The position numbers and the translations under genes were made by a program. 40,242 nucleotides of DNA. It comes from Brevundimonas abyssalis TAR-001 (lineage in GTDB: Bacteria; Pseudomonadota; Alphaproteobacteria; Caulobacterales; Caulobacteraceae). Shown here in pieces: positions 7,612 through 15,548 of this stretch. Positions within the stretch are counted from its first letter, which is position 1. Each line of letters opens with the position of its first letter. The notes below the pieces were generated by a model. That model made no database searches. It had not been told where the DNA came from and saw only the letters and a list, made by a program, of their open reading frames with translations. The DNA is taken from NCBI RefSeq assembly GCF_000466985.1, contig NZ_BATC01000020.1:1-40242 (forward strand), read 5' to 3'.

Positions 7612-7658
7612 TTTCAGACCTGAGTCTGAAATCATCCGTTCCGGCTCAGCGCCGGAAC
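7612..7658. repeat. Twin hairpins at the 3' end of the rRNA methyltransferase gene
   Basis: TTTCAGAC-ctga-GTCTGAAA (7612-7631) and GTTCCGGC-tcagc-GCCGGAAC (7638-7658) are two perfect 8-bp stems, 6 bases apart. The second carries the methyltransferase stop codon in its loop. On the minus strand the first stem is followed by an A-run rather than a T-run, so this is not a textbook terminator. mRNA 3'-end protection is possible. Confidence 0.5.
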
Positions 7659-8886
7659 ACGCCCACCAGCTCCACATGGGTCGACCACAGGAACTGGTCG
7701 ATGGGGGTCACACGCTCCAGCACGAAGCCGGCGTCGATCAGCACCCGGGCGTCGCGGGCGAAGGTGGCCGGGTTGCAGGACACGCCCACCACCACCGACA
7801 CTGACTTCGTTCCGGCGAACTGCTGGGTCTGCTCCAGCGCCCCGGCCCGGGGCGGGTCGATGACGATGGCCTCGATCCCCTTCAGGTCGTGGGGCGACAG
7901 GGGGCGGCGGAACAGGTCGCGGGCCTGGGCGTCGATGCCCTTCAGCCCCTGCGCCGTCCCGGCCCCCGCCTTCAGTCCGGCGATGGCCCCCGCCGAGGCG
8001 TCCGCCGCCAGCACCGGGGCGACCTCGGCCAGGGGGAAGGTGAAGGTGCCCGCGCCGCAGAACAGGTCGGCGATCCGTTTGGCCCCGCGCACCGCCGCCA
8101 CGGCCCGCTCCACCATGGCCGCCTCGGCCACGGGCGAGGCCTGCATGAAGGAGGCGGGCGGCAGGGGCACCGTAGCCCGGCCGAACCGCACCGTGGGCTG
8201 GCGCATCATCACCAGCACCTCTCCGTCCATGCTCAGCCGCGCGATGTCGGCCATCCGCGCCGCGCGCACGCCCTGCTGGGCCACGTCGGCGGAGCGGCCG
8301 CTGCGCTCCACCCCGGTGATGTCCACGTCCAGGCCCGAGTCGGTCACGGTCACATGCAGGGTCGGCGCCGACTTGGCCCCGCCCAGAAACGGCGCCGCCA
8401 CCGCCGCGAGGCTCGGCAAAGCTGCGTTGATGCGCGGGTCCGACAGGGGACAGTGGGCCAGGGGGACCACCCGCCACGACCGGCGCCCCTTGAAGCCCAG
8501 CACCACCTGCCCGTCCTCGTCGCGACGGGCGTGCAGGGCGATGCGGCGACGCACGCCCGGCGGGGTGGCGACGGTGGCCTCCACCTCGGTCTCGATCCCT
8601 TCGCGCTCCAGGGTCTCCACCACCAGATCCCGCTTCCACGCCAGATAGGGGGCGCTGGCCCAGTGCTGCAGCGGCGCGACCCCGCACTCGGCGTAGGTCT
8701 GCGACTGGATCGGAACCCGGTCGGCGCTGGCCTCGAGGATCTCGATGTCCTCGGCGCGGCCGTCCCTGACCACCGCGCGCACCACCTCGCCGGGCAGCGT
8801 CCCCGGCACGAAGACAGCCCCGCCGGGGGTTTCGGCGATCCCGTCGCCTGGTGGCCCACGCGGGCGATGGTCAATTGTTCGGACAT
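7646..8886 (-). CDS. RlmD/RumA-type 23S rRNA (uracil-5-)-methyltransferase, apparent frameshift near 8847
   Basis: SAM-dependent RNA m5U methyltransferase of about 413 residues. The catalytic half shows the SAM motif DLFCGAGTFTFPLA, the VIDPPRAG motif and the nucleophile Cys in VSCNPATFARD. The N-terminus MSEQLTIARVGHQ is in one frame and DGIAETPGGAVFVPG in another. One missing G or C near 8846-8848 (expected HQGDG) would join them. The cysteine cluster that binds 4Fe-4S in RumA looks incomplete (only ECGVAPLQHW), so this may be a cluster-free relative. The start ATG at 8886 is supported by the TRAM-like opening. The exact rRNA target cannot be read from sequence. Confidence 0.85.
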
Positions 8887-8923
8887 GGCGCGCTCATAGC
8901 CCGTCCCGCGCCCAAACCGAAAC

Positions 8924-8961
8924 ATGAACGAAGATGAACGGCCCGCTCAAAACCCGTTCAG
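8924..8961 (+). promoter_or_regulatory. Hexamer array (PhoP-box-like) upstream of glycine-zipper gene
   Basis: ATGAAC 8924-8929, ATGAAC 8934-8939, GCTCAA 8945-8950 and GTTCAG 8956-8961. The two left-pointing and two right-pointing hexamers reproduce the layout seen at 4161-4200 and 4724-4763, with a 5-base gap in the right-pointing pair. Eleven bases after the last hexamer is CATAAC (8973-8978), a possible -10. The ATG follows at 9041. The left-pointing pair could also serve the methyltransferase gene starting at 8886. Confidence 0.55.
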
Positions 8962-9040
8962 GTTCGCTCCGCCATAACGGACGTCGACAAGGGGGTGCTG
9001 ATCCGTTCAGCCCCGCAACCCCAGGTACGGAGCTGAAACG

Positions 9041-9679
9041 ATGAACGCCTTCCTGAAGAATTCCGCCGTCGCGGTCGTCGCCGTCGCCGCCTGTGCGACC
9101 GCCCTGCCCGCCTCGGCCCAGAGCTACAGCCAGCCCTACGGCTCCTCTTCCAGCTATCAGGCCCAGAGCGGCTACGGCTACAACCAGGGCTACGAGACCG
9201 GCCAAGCCTACTATGACCAGTGCGTCCGTGACCGTCGCCAGCGCCAGGTCGCGGGCGGTGTGGTCGGGGCCCTCGTCGGCCTCGCCGCCGGCCGCGGCGT
9301 CGCCAGCCGCCGGGTGCGCAGCGAGGGCGGCGCCATGGGCGCCCTTCTCGGCGCCGCCGTCGGCGCCGGTGTCGGCGGCTCCACCGCCGCCTGCCAGCCC
9401 GGGCAGTCGCAACCCTACGCCCAGCCCTACGGCGCCCAGGCCGGCTACGGCTACGACAACAGCCGCTACGACGATCGCTCCAGCCAGCAGTACGGCTACG
9501 ACCGTGGCTATGACGATCAGGACCGCGGCTACGGCTACGGCCAGCCGGTCCGCGACTATGACAACACCGACCAGTGCCGCCTGGTCGAAAGCAACATCCG
9601 TCTTCCCGACGGCCGCGTGGAGAACCGCTACGTCCGCGCCTGCCCCGATGGAAACGGCCGCTATCGCGTCGTCGATTAA
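9041..9679 (+). CDS. Exported glycine-zipper (17 kDa antigen-like) protein
   Basis: A 212-residue envelope protein. The signal peptide is at residues 1-27 (ends PASAQ). A Tyr/Gln/Ser/Gly-rich spacer follows, then Cys-containing YYDQCVRDRRQRQ and a glycine-zipper hairpin (VAGGVVGALVGLAAGRG ... GGAMGALLGAAVGAGVGG) at about 70-112. After it come a second Tyr/Asp-rich low-complexity region with repeated YGYD units and a C-terminal domain QCRLVESNIRLPDGRVENRYVRAC with two Cys. Glycine-zipper 2TM proteins usually sit in the outer membrane or periplasm. A hexamer array at 8924-8961 suggests control by the PhoP-type regulator. It is monocistronic, with its own terminator. Confidence 0.85.
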   Translation: MNAFLKNSAVAVVAVAACATALPASAQSYSQPYGSSSSYQAQSGYGYNQGYETGQAYYDQCVRDRRQRQVAGGVVGALVGLAAGRGVASRRVRSEGGAMGALLGAAVGAGVGGSTAACQPGQSQPYAQPYGAQAGYGYDNSRYDDRSSQQYGYDRGYDDQDRGYGYGQPVRDYDNTDQCRLVESNIRLPDGRVENRYVRACPDGNGRYRVVD

Positions 9680-9708
9680 GTTTCAGCCCCCCTGTCGAAT
9701 CGACGACG
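9667..9708. repeat. 11-bp inverted repeat across the stop codon
   Basis: CGTCGTCGATT (9667-9677) and AATCGACGACG (9698-9708) are perfect inverted copies separated by 20 bases. They include the last codons and stop of the glycine-zipper gene and lie just before its terminator. Confidence 0.5.
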
Positions 9709-9715
9709 TGTAGGG

Positions 9716-9748
9716 AACCGCCGGTGGAGCAATCCTCCGGCGGTTTTT
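9716..9748 (+). terminator. Intrinsic terminator after glycine-zipper gene
   Basis: AACCGCCGG (9716-9724) pairs with CCGGCGGTT (9737-9745) around a 12-base loop and is followed by TTT. A nine-pair stem with a continuing T-run is a standard Rho-independent terminator. Confidence 0.85.
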
Positions 9749-9825
9749 CCTTGCCCTGTCGCCCCGAATTTTGACCGCACCGCCCCCTCTGTTAAGCATA
9801 CCGCCGTTCTTCAGGAGGGGGTTTC

Positions 9826-10512
9826 ATGAAGATCGTCGCCGCCATATCCGCCGCCGTCCTGGCCCTGTCGGGCGCCGCCCTGGCCCAGGACGCCTCGGTC
9901 CCGTTCCAGGACCGCACCGAACGCCTGAACCTGGAGGGCCGACGCGGCCCCAGCCTGTTCCGGCCCGGCTTCGCCGTCGGCGAATACACCGGCGCGTCCA
10001 GCGCCCGCTCGTCCAGCACCCGCATGCCGTTCCGCTCCCGCGACTTCTCCCGCGCCGGCTTCGATGTGGCCACCGGCGTCGGTCAGGTGACGGGCGAGTG
10101 CGAGGGCGGCCAGAGCCACGTCTCCTTCGCCTGGATCACCTTCGATCGGGACGAGCTCAGCTATGTGTGCAGCTACGCCGGCGCGGCGCCCGCCAACGCC
10201 CGGCTCAGCCTCGCCGTGGCGCGCGGCGGCGGCTTCTTCCAGCGGCTGCAGCAGCCCCAGCGCGCGGGCGAACTGACCTGGGGCGACATCACCATCCGGG
10301 CCGAGACCCGCTATGTGGACGGCCTGCCCTGGGGCGGCGGAAACGTCATCGGCTATGTCTTCACCCGCGACGGGATCGACGTGGGCGGCCTGGCGCTCAG
10401 CGGCATGCGCCCCACCTTCTACCTGCCCCCGCAAGGCTCCCCCGACCGCGACGCCGTGGCGGTGATGGCGCTCAGCCTCTACTTCTTCCAGGACCCCGGC
10501 CGGGGCGGGTGA
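9826..10512 (+). CDS. Exported protein of unknown function
   Basis: A 228-residue protein with a signal peptide ending GAALAQ at residue 21, so periplasmic or surface-located. The mature part contains one Cys pair (GECEGG and YVCSYAG, about residues 92-115), followed by predicted beta-strand-rich sequence. There are no membrane segments and I recognise no family. The ATG at 9826 is preceded by AGGAGGGGG, a strong ribosome binding site. The stop is two bases from the stop of the convergent DUF962 gene. Confidence 0.8.
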   Translation: MKIVAAISAAVLALSGAALAQDASVPFQDRTERLNLEGRRGPSLFRPGFAVGEYTGASSARSSSTRMPFRSRDFSRAGFDVATGVGQVTGECEGGQSHVSFAWITFDRDELSYVCSYAGAAPANARLSLAVARGGGFFQRLQQPQRAGELTWGDITIRAETRYVDGLPWGGGNVIGYVFTRDGIDVGGLALSGMRPTFYLPPQGSPDRDAVAVMALSLYFFQDPGRGG

Positions 10513-10513
10513 G

Positions 10514-10834
10514 CTAGAACTTCCGCTTCCCGCTGACCGTCTCGAAGAACAGGCGAAAGTCGCCCATCAGGCTCCACAGGGGGTATTTGAAGGTGGCAGG
10601 CCGGTTTTTCTCGAAGAAGAAATGCCCCACCCAGGCAAAGCCGTAGCCGATCAACGGCATGGCCAGCAGCCACCATGGGTTCAGGGTTACGATGGCCAGC
10701 GCCAAAGCCCCGAACACCAGCCCTGTGCCCACCACATGGATGCGGCGGCAGGTGCGGTTGGAATGCTCGTGGATGTAATACGGGTAGAAGGCTTCGAACG
10801 AGGGATAGCGTTCGGCCGCTGCGGGCTGGGTCAT
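10514..10834 (-). CDS. DUF962/Mpo1-like membrane protein
   Basis: A 106-residue protein matching the DUF962 (Mpo1-like) family: SFEAFYPYYIHEHSNRTCRR at the N-terminus, then two membrane segments (about 36-50 and 53-72), GHFFFEKNRPATFKYPLWS and GDFRLFFE. In yeast, Mpo1 is a dioxygenase acting on 2-hydroxy fatty acids; bacterial members are mostly uncharacterised. The conserved His in IHEHSNRT, RRIH and GHFFFEKNRPA fits the family's metal site. The start at 10834 is preferred over the long upstream frame, which overlaps the next gene out of frame. Confidence 0.85.
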   Translation of the reverse strand: MTQPAAAERYPSFEAFYPYYIHEHSNRTCRRIHVVGTGLVFGALALAIVTLNPWWLLAMPLIGYGFAWVGHFFFEKNRPATFKYPLWSLMGDFRLFFETVSGKRKF

Positions 10835-10872
10835 GGCGTCCTCCGGGTCCGAAGCTTGCGACGGCCCCGTCT

Positions 10873-11406
10873 TCACTGCAAGTCCGAGGCGGGCTCGGGT
10901 CCCAGCAGCCGCTGGATCAGCGGCCAGATGCGCACAACCGCCGCGACGAATCCGACGAAGCTGGCCACCGCCTGGAACGCGCCCCAGATCAGGTTGAACG
11001 CCCCGCCGCCGAACAGGGCCGCCGTGGCCGGATACAGCGCCCGGCTGATGCCGATGCGGAAGTCGGCGTAGGCGCTGGAATACTCGATGGAGCGGTCGGC
11101 GAAGAAGGCGATCACCGCCGCCGCCGAAACGGGCGCCCACAACAGCGGCAACAGCAGGATCAGGGCGCCCAGCACTACCGCCAGCTTGGTCCCCAGGGTG
11201 TGGGGCGAGATCAGGCTCAGCACCACCCCCGCCCCCAGCGCCAGAACGGTCAGGGCCAGCATCACCGGCAGAACCAGGTCCGCCGCCTCCATCAGGTCCA
11301 TGAAAAGCATGGCGGTCAGAATGGCCCCGCCCGACAGCAGGAACGCACCCAGCCACAGGGCCGCATACTGGCTGATCCGCCGCTTCAGATGGCCGCCGTG
11401 AAACAT
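10873..11406 (-). CDS. Hypothetical multi-pass membrane protein
   Basis: A 177-residue protein with four hydrophobic segments, at about 13-35, 42-64, 74-100 and 128-165. It has no recognisable family motif. It ends 38 bases before the DUF962 start in the same direction, so they may be co-transcribed. The ATG at 11406 (MFHGGHLKRR) gives a positively charged N-terminus before the first helix, consistent with the inside-positive rule. Confidence 0.7.
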   Translation of the reverse strand: MFHGGHLKRRISQYAALWLGAFLLSGGAILTAMLFMDLMEAADLVLPVMLALTVLALGAGVVLSLISPHTLGTKLAVVLGALILLLPLLWAPVSAAAVIAFFADRSIEYSSAYADFRIGISRALYPATAALFGGGAFNLIWGAFQAVASFVGFVAAVVRIWPLIQRLLGPEPASDLQ

Positions 11407-11490
11407 GGTCTGGCTCCGCTCAGCGGAGCGACCATGCCGCGCGGGGCCGCGCCTGTCGATTCAGATTTCGCCGTTCGTCAGGCGGGCCGC

Positions 11491-13346
11491 CTATTCCGCC
11501 CGGTGCTTCTTCTTGAAGGTCGGCTTGCCCGCCTTGGGGCCGGGTTTGAAGCCGGGCTTGGGCTTGCCCTTGTAGGGCTTGCGGTCGAACGGGCGGGCGT
11601 CGCCTTCAGCCGCAGGCGCGGCCGAGGCCGTCCGTTCGGGGCGGTAGGGCGCGGGGCGGTTCTGGGCGTTGTCGTTCTCGCGGCGCTTGAAGGGCTTCTT
11701 GGGGCGGGGTCCGCCAAAGCCCTGGTTCGGGGCCTCGGACGGGGTGATGGCCACCTCGGCGCCCTTGGCCGCCTTCACCGAGGCGAGGAACCCGGCCTGG
11801 GCCGCCAGGGAAATCTCGAACCGGGTCTCGTCGGGGAACACGCGGATTGAGCCGATGTCCTTCTTGGTGATTCCGCCCAGACGGCAGATCAGCGGGATCA
11901 GCCATTTGGGGTCGGCGTTCTTCTGGCGGCCGATGTCGGCGCGGAACCAGGTCACCTCGTCGGGCTGCAGCCGGTCAGTGGGCCAGGCCGAGGCGTTCGG
12001 CGCGGCGCCGGGCTCGCGCCGTCCGCGCGGTCCCTCGCCCGGATCCACCAGATCCTCGGGCGCCGGCATCTCGGCCCGCATCAGCCGCACCAGGCGCAGG
12101 CCAGTTCTTCCGGCGTGCGCTCGGCCGCCAGCTTCTTCGCCAGGGCGAAGTCCTCGTCGGTCACCGTCTGGTCGAAGATCGGTGTGGCCAGCAGGCGCTC
12201 TTCATCCCGGGCCAGAATCTCGTCGATGCCCGGCGCGGCGCTCCAGGTGGCGTCCAGTCCGGCGGCGCCCAGCAGCATCTCGGCCTTGCGGCGGCGGGTG
12301 GAGGGGACCAGCAGGACGGACACGCCCTTCTTGCCCGCCCGCCCGGTGCGGCCAGACCGGTGCAGCAGGGTGGCCTTGTTGACCGGCAGTTCGGCGTGGA
12401 TGACCAGCCCCAGATCGGGCAGGTCCAGACCGCGCGCCGCCACGTCGGTGGCCACACACACGCGGGCCTGACCGCTGCGCAGGGCTTGCAGCGCATCGGT
12501 GCGCTCGCGCTGGCTCAGTTCGCCCGACAGGCCGACCGAGGAGAAGCCCCGCTCGCGCAGGGCCGCCTGCAGATGCTTGACCGCCTCGCGGGTCGAACAG
12601 AACACGAGGGCGCCCGGCGCCTCGAAGAAGCGCAGCACATTGACCACCGCGTGCTCGATCTGGTTCGGCGCGATGCGCATGGCGCGGTATTCGATGTCGC
12701 CGTGCGGCTGGCTGCGGTTGGTGGTGTCGATGCGCACCGCGTCGCGCTGATAGCGCTTGGCCATGGTGGCGATTTCGCGGGCGATGGTCGCCGAGAACAT
12801 CAGGGTGCGGCGCTCTGCGGGCGCCTGCTCCAGAATGTACTCAAGGTCCTCGCGGAAGCCCATGTCGAGCATCTCGTCGGCTTCATCCAGCACCACGACC
12901 TTCAGGGCCGACAGATCCAGATTGCGACGGTCGATGTGGTCCTTCAGGCGGCCGGGCGTGCCGACCACAATGTGGGCGCCGACGTTCAGGGCGCGGGCTT
13001 CCTGACGCGCGTCCATACCGCCCACGCTGGTGGCGATGCGGGCGCCGGTGTCGGCGTACAGCCAGGTCAGTTCGGTCGCCACCTGCATGGCCAGCTCGCG
13101 CGTCGGCGCGATCACCAGCGCCAGCGGGGCGCGGGTCTGGCCGAAGCGCTCGGCCTCACCCAGCAGGGTCGGCGCCGCCGCCAGACCAAAGGCCACCGTC
13201 TTGCCCGAGCCGGTCTGGGCCGAGACCAGCAGGTCGGCCTCGGTCAGCCCCGCTTCCAGAACGGCGTCCTGCACGGCGGTGGGTTCGGCATAGCCGCGCT
13301 GGACGAGCGCGCGATCGAGCGCGGGGTGAATGGCGGGAAAGGGCAT
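11491..13346 (-). CDS. DEAD-box RNA helicase with DbpA-type RNA-binding domain, apparent frameshift near 12099
   Basis: ATP-dependent RNA helicase, likely acting in ribosome assembly or cold-induced RNA remodelling. The core has the Q motif (YAEPTAVQDAVL), AQTGSGKT, PTRELA, TPGR, DEAD, SAT, ARGLD and HRSGRTGRAG. After the core, the C-terminal DbpA-like RNA-binding domain (VTWFRADIGRQ...SIRVFPDETRFEI) and a Lys/Arg/Pro-rich tail ending FKKKHRAE lie in another frame. One missing C near 12099-12102 (expected EELALRLVRLMRAEM) would give one protein of about 618 residues, a normal DeaD-like architecture. The start at 13346 (MPFPAIHPALD) matches the family; the frame upstream is non-conserved. Confidence 0.9.
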
Positions 13347-13388
13347 TGGAAACCTGAATCTTGACTTGGGCGGCCGTGGAAACGACCG

Positions 13389-13418
13389 CGCCCGGCCGGT
13401 TATGCACCGGGCCGGGCG
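13389..13418 (-). promoter_or_regulatory. Stable hairpin in the 5' leader of the DEAD-box gene
   Basis: CGCCCGGCC (13389-13397) and GGCCGGGCG (13410-13418) form a perfect nine-pair stem with a 12-base loop. It lies 42 bases upstream of the helicase ATG on the minus strand. No T-run follows, so it is not a clear terminator; an RNA-structure control of the helicase is possible. Confidence 0.4.
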
Positions 13419-13538
13419 TTGGAAAGCGGGCACTATACACGAATAGCGGCGGTATTGCGTTCACTTATGGATTCACCCTGTTCCTGAACGGTCCGGTTAC
13501 GCCGTCGCGTCACTGTGGCGGGGTAAGAGGAGACCGCC

Positions 13539-13748
13539 ATGCAGGCCCTGTCCATCGCCGCCGCCGGCATGATGTCCGCCGCCGAACGCTTCGACGCCTC
13601 CGCGCGCCGCACCGCCGCCGCGCCGCTGAACAATCTAGCGGAAGAGATGGTCGAGCGGATCACCGCCGGGCACGCTTTCAAGGCCAACGCCGTGGTCATC
13701 CGCACCGCCGACGAGATGATCGGGACCCTGCTGGACAAGACGGTTTAA
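13539..13748 (+). CDS. Mini flagellar-rod-like protein (69 residues)
   Basis: The N-terminal ALSIAAAGMMSAAERFDASARRTA resembles the D0 helix of flagellar rod and hook proteins such as FlgB, FlgC and FlgG. The C-terminal LAEEMVERITAGHAFKANAV followed by VIRTADEMIGTLLDK resembles their C-terminal D0 helix. In ordinary rod proteins these two helices flank 70 or more residues; here they are joined almost directly. A GAGGAG ribosome binding site stands in front and codon use is normal. It stands alone, about 24 kb from flhA. Whether it is assembled into the flagellar axis is unknown. Confidence 0.75.
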   Translation: MQALSIAAAGMMSAAERFDASARRTAAAPLNNLAEEMVERITAGHAFKANAVVIRTADEMIGTLLDKTV

Positions 13749-13794
13749 CCCGCCCTCCCCCGCCGCTAGACTCCCGGCGACACGGGAGGAATGC

Positions 13795-14805
13795 ATGATC
13801 CATCGCCGTCAGGCGCTGCTGGGCGTCGGCGCCGCCGCCCTGGCCGCGCCCTCGATCGCCCACGCCCGGCCTCGACGGACCCAGCGGGTGCTGTATCTCA
13901 GCCAGTCGGTCGGATGGCTGCACAATACGGTGGCCCGACCCGACGACGGCGGCCTGGCCATGTCGGAACTGGCCATGACCGAGATCGGCCGCGCGTCCGG
14001 CGCCTTCACCACCCGCGCGACCCAGGACGCCTCGGAGATCACCCCCGCCCTGCTGGCCGAGCTGGACGTGCTGGTGGTCTACACCACCGGCGCCCTGCCC
14101 ATCCCGCGGCAGTCGTGGCAGGCCATTCAGGCGTGGCTCGCCTCGGGCCGGGGCGGGTTCGTCGGCCTGCACAGCGCCGCCGACACCGGGCTGGATTTCC
14201 CGGGCGGACGCGAGGCGTGGGTCGGCATGATCGGCGGCGACTTCGCGGGCCATCCGTGGAATCAGGGCGATCCCATCCGCATCCGCACCCACGGCGACCA
14301 CCCCACCGTGGCCATGTGGCCCGAGGTCTTGGATTATCGCGAAGAGATCTACCAGTATCAGGGCTTTGACCCGACCCGGGTCCGTGTGCTGCAGAGCCTG
14401 GACCTCGCCCGCACGCCGACGAAGCGGCCGTGGGCCGTGCCGGTGACCTGGGTGCGCCAGATCGGCCACGGGCGGCTGTTCTACACCAACCTGGGCCACA
14501 CCCCCTCCACATGGAGCGACCCGCGCTTCCGCGACCAGATCGTGCAGGCGGTGCAGTGGGCCGGCGGCGCCGGGCGCATCGACGCGGACCCCAATCCGCT
14601 GGATCAGGCGGTGGACAGCATTCGCGCCCTGCTGACTTGGTCGGGCGACGATCCCGCCGTCACGGACGAACTGACAGGCCAGCGCCCGGCCTGGCTGCTG
14701 GACATGGGCCGCCGCATCACCGCCCTGATCGACCATGAGGGCGACGAGGACGCTCTGACCGCCGCCGTGGCGCCCCTGCGGCGTGAGGTGCTGGAACGGG
14801 CGTAG
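13795..14805 (+). CDS. ThuA-like protein with Tat-type signal
   Basis: A 336-residue exported protein. The N-terminus MIHRRQALLGVGAAALAAPSIAHA has an RR motif and a hydrophobic region typical of Tat substrates. The mature part matches the ThuA-like family, a class I glutamine amidotransferase-like fold linked to sugar metabolism: RVLYLSQSVGW, LDVLVVYTTGALP, GRGGFVGLHSAADT and GRLFYTNLGHTPSTW. The AFVGxHSAxDT segment is a strong family signature. The substrate is unknown. The stop is two bases from the stop of the convergent HxlR gene, within the palindrome CGTAGGCCTACG. Confidence 0.85.
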   Translation: MIHRRQALLGVGAAALAAPSIAHARPRRTQRVLYLSQSVGWLHNTVARPDDGGLAMSELAMTEIGRASGAFTTRATQDASEITPALLAELDVLVVYTTGALPIPRQSWQAIQAWLASGRGGFVGLHSAADTGLDFPGGREAWVGMIGGDFAGHPWNQGDPIRIRTHGDHPTVAMWPEVLDYREEIYQYQGFDPTRVRVLQSLDLARTPTKRPWAVPVTWVRQIGHGRLFYTNLGHTPSTWSDPRFRDQIVQAVQWAGGAGRIDADPNPLDQAVDSIRALLTWSGDDPAVTDELTGQRPAWLLDMGRRITALIDHEGDEDALTAAVAPLRREVLERA

Positions 14806-14812
14806 GCCTACG
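14801..14812. repeat. 12-bp palindrome containing both convergent stop codons
   Basis: CGTAGGCCTACG is a perfect palindrome that encodes the TAG stop of the ThuA-like gene on one strand and the TAG stop of the HxlR gene on the other. It is too short and lacks the T-run for a terminator. Confidence 0.5.
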
Positions 14813-15491
14813 TCCCCGCCTTGGGCGGCAGGGTGTAGAGATCAATGAAGCGCTGTGCGAGAGCCTTGTCACCCGTCACGCTCACCACCTCGGCGGCCTC
14901 CATCGCCGTCAGGGGCTGATCGCCATACACCGCCGCGGCCGTCATCTCCGGCGTGGCGGTGATCACGAAGTCCGCCCCGTCCACATCGCCGCGGGCCACG
15001 GACAGCTCACCGTCCGCCAGCCGCGCGCGATAGGTCTCGTCGCCGAACACGAAGCCGGCGTCCAGACGCAGATCGCCCGCCTTCACGCTGTCGATCATGG
15101 TCCTGAGCGACAGCATCATGGACACCCCGCTCAGCGGCAGGGTCGGGTCGTGGCCCGGCGACCGCGCCGCCCAGCGCCCCAGGGTCATGATGATGGGCTC
15201 GGCCTCGCGGCCCCAGTCCGTCAGGTCATAGACCTGCACCGAGGCGGGCGGCGCCAGCTTGCGCCGCGTCACGATGCCCGCGGCCTCCAGCCCCTCCAGA
15301 CGCTGGGTCAGCACATTGGCGCTGATCCCCATCAGATCGGCCTTCAGATCCCCGAACCGCTTGGGCCCCAGCATCAGCTCCCGGACCACAAGCAGCGCCC
15401 AGCGCTCGCCGATCAACTCCAGCCCATGGGCCGTGCCGCAGGCGTCGTTGTAGGCCCGCCCGACCTTGTTAGTTATTTTTTCTAACTTCAT
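14808..15491 (-). CDS. HxlR-family regulator with SCP2-like C-terminal domain
   Basis: A 227-residue transcription factor. Residues about 10-105 form an HxlR winged helix: ACGTAHGLELIGERWALLVVRELM, then RFGDLKADLMGISANVLTQRL and YDLTDWG. Residues about 125-225 resemble an SCP2 sterol-carrier domain (LDAGFVFGDETYRARL, GDVDGADFVITATPEMTAA), a combination known for some HxlR regulators and probably ligand-binding. It is divergent from the glyoxalase operon, with 57 bases between starts, so it is the likely regulator of that operon. The ATG at 15491 (MKLEKITNK) is preferred to the one at 15509. Confidence 0.88.
   Translation of the reverse strand: MKLEKITNKVGRAYNDACGTAHGLELIGERWALLVVRELMLGPKRFGDLKADLMGISANVLTQRLEGLEAAGIVTRRKLAPPASVQVYDLTDWGREAEPIIMTLGRWAARSPGHDPTLPLSGVSMMLSLRTMIDSVKAGDLRLDAGFVFGDETYRARLADGELSVARGDVDGADFVITATPEMTAAAVYGDQPLTAMEAAEVVSVTGDKALAQRFIDLYTLPPKAGT
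15468..15486. promoter_or_regulatory. Possible HxlR operator
   Basis: GTTAG (15468-15472) and CTAAC (15482-15486) are inverted copies separated by nine A/T-rich bases, within an unusually AT-rich stretch at the start of the HxlR gene. The position between divergent genes fits an autoregulatory operator, but the arms are short. Confidence 0.3.
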
Positions 15492-15548
15492 ACTTGCATT
15501 ACATAACACATGGGGACAGGATGTCCATCACAACGAACGGAGAGCCCC

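Larger units (their letters stand above)
7142..7645. other. Repeat-rich 504-bp intergenic spacer
   Basis: No convincing gene. From the left: plain GC-rich DNA to about 7370, an inverted repeat at 7373-7414, a long inverted repeat at 7423-7526, an AT-rich tract about 7525-7640 that contrasts with the surroundings, and a hairpin at 7612-7631. Short frames crossing it lack coding-type third-position GC. Confidence 0.6.
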
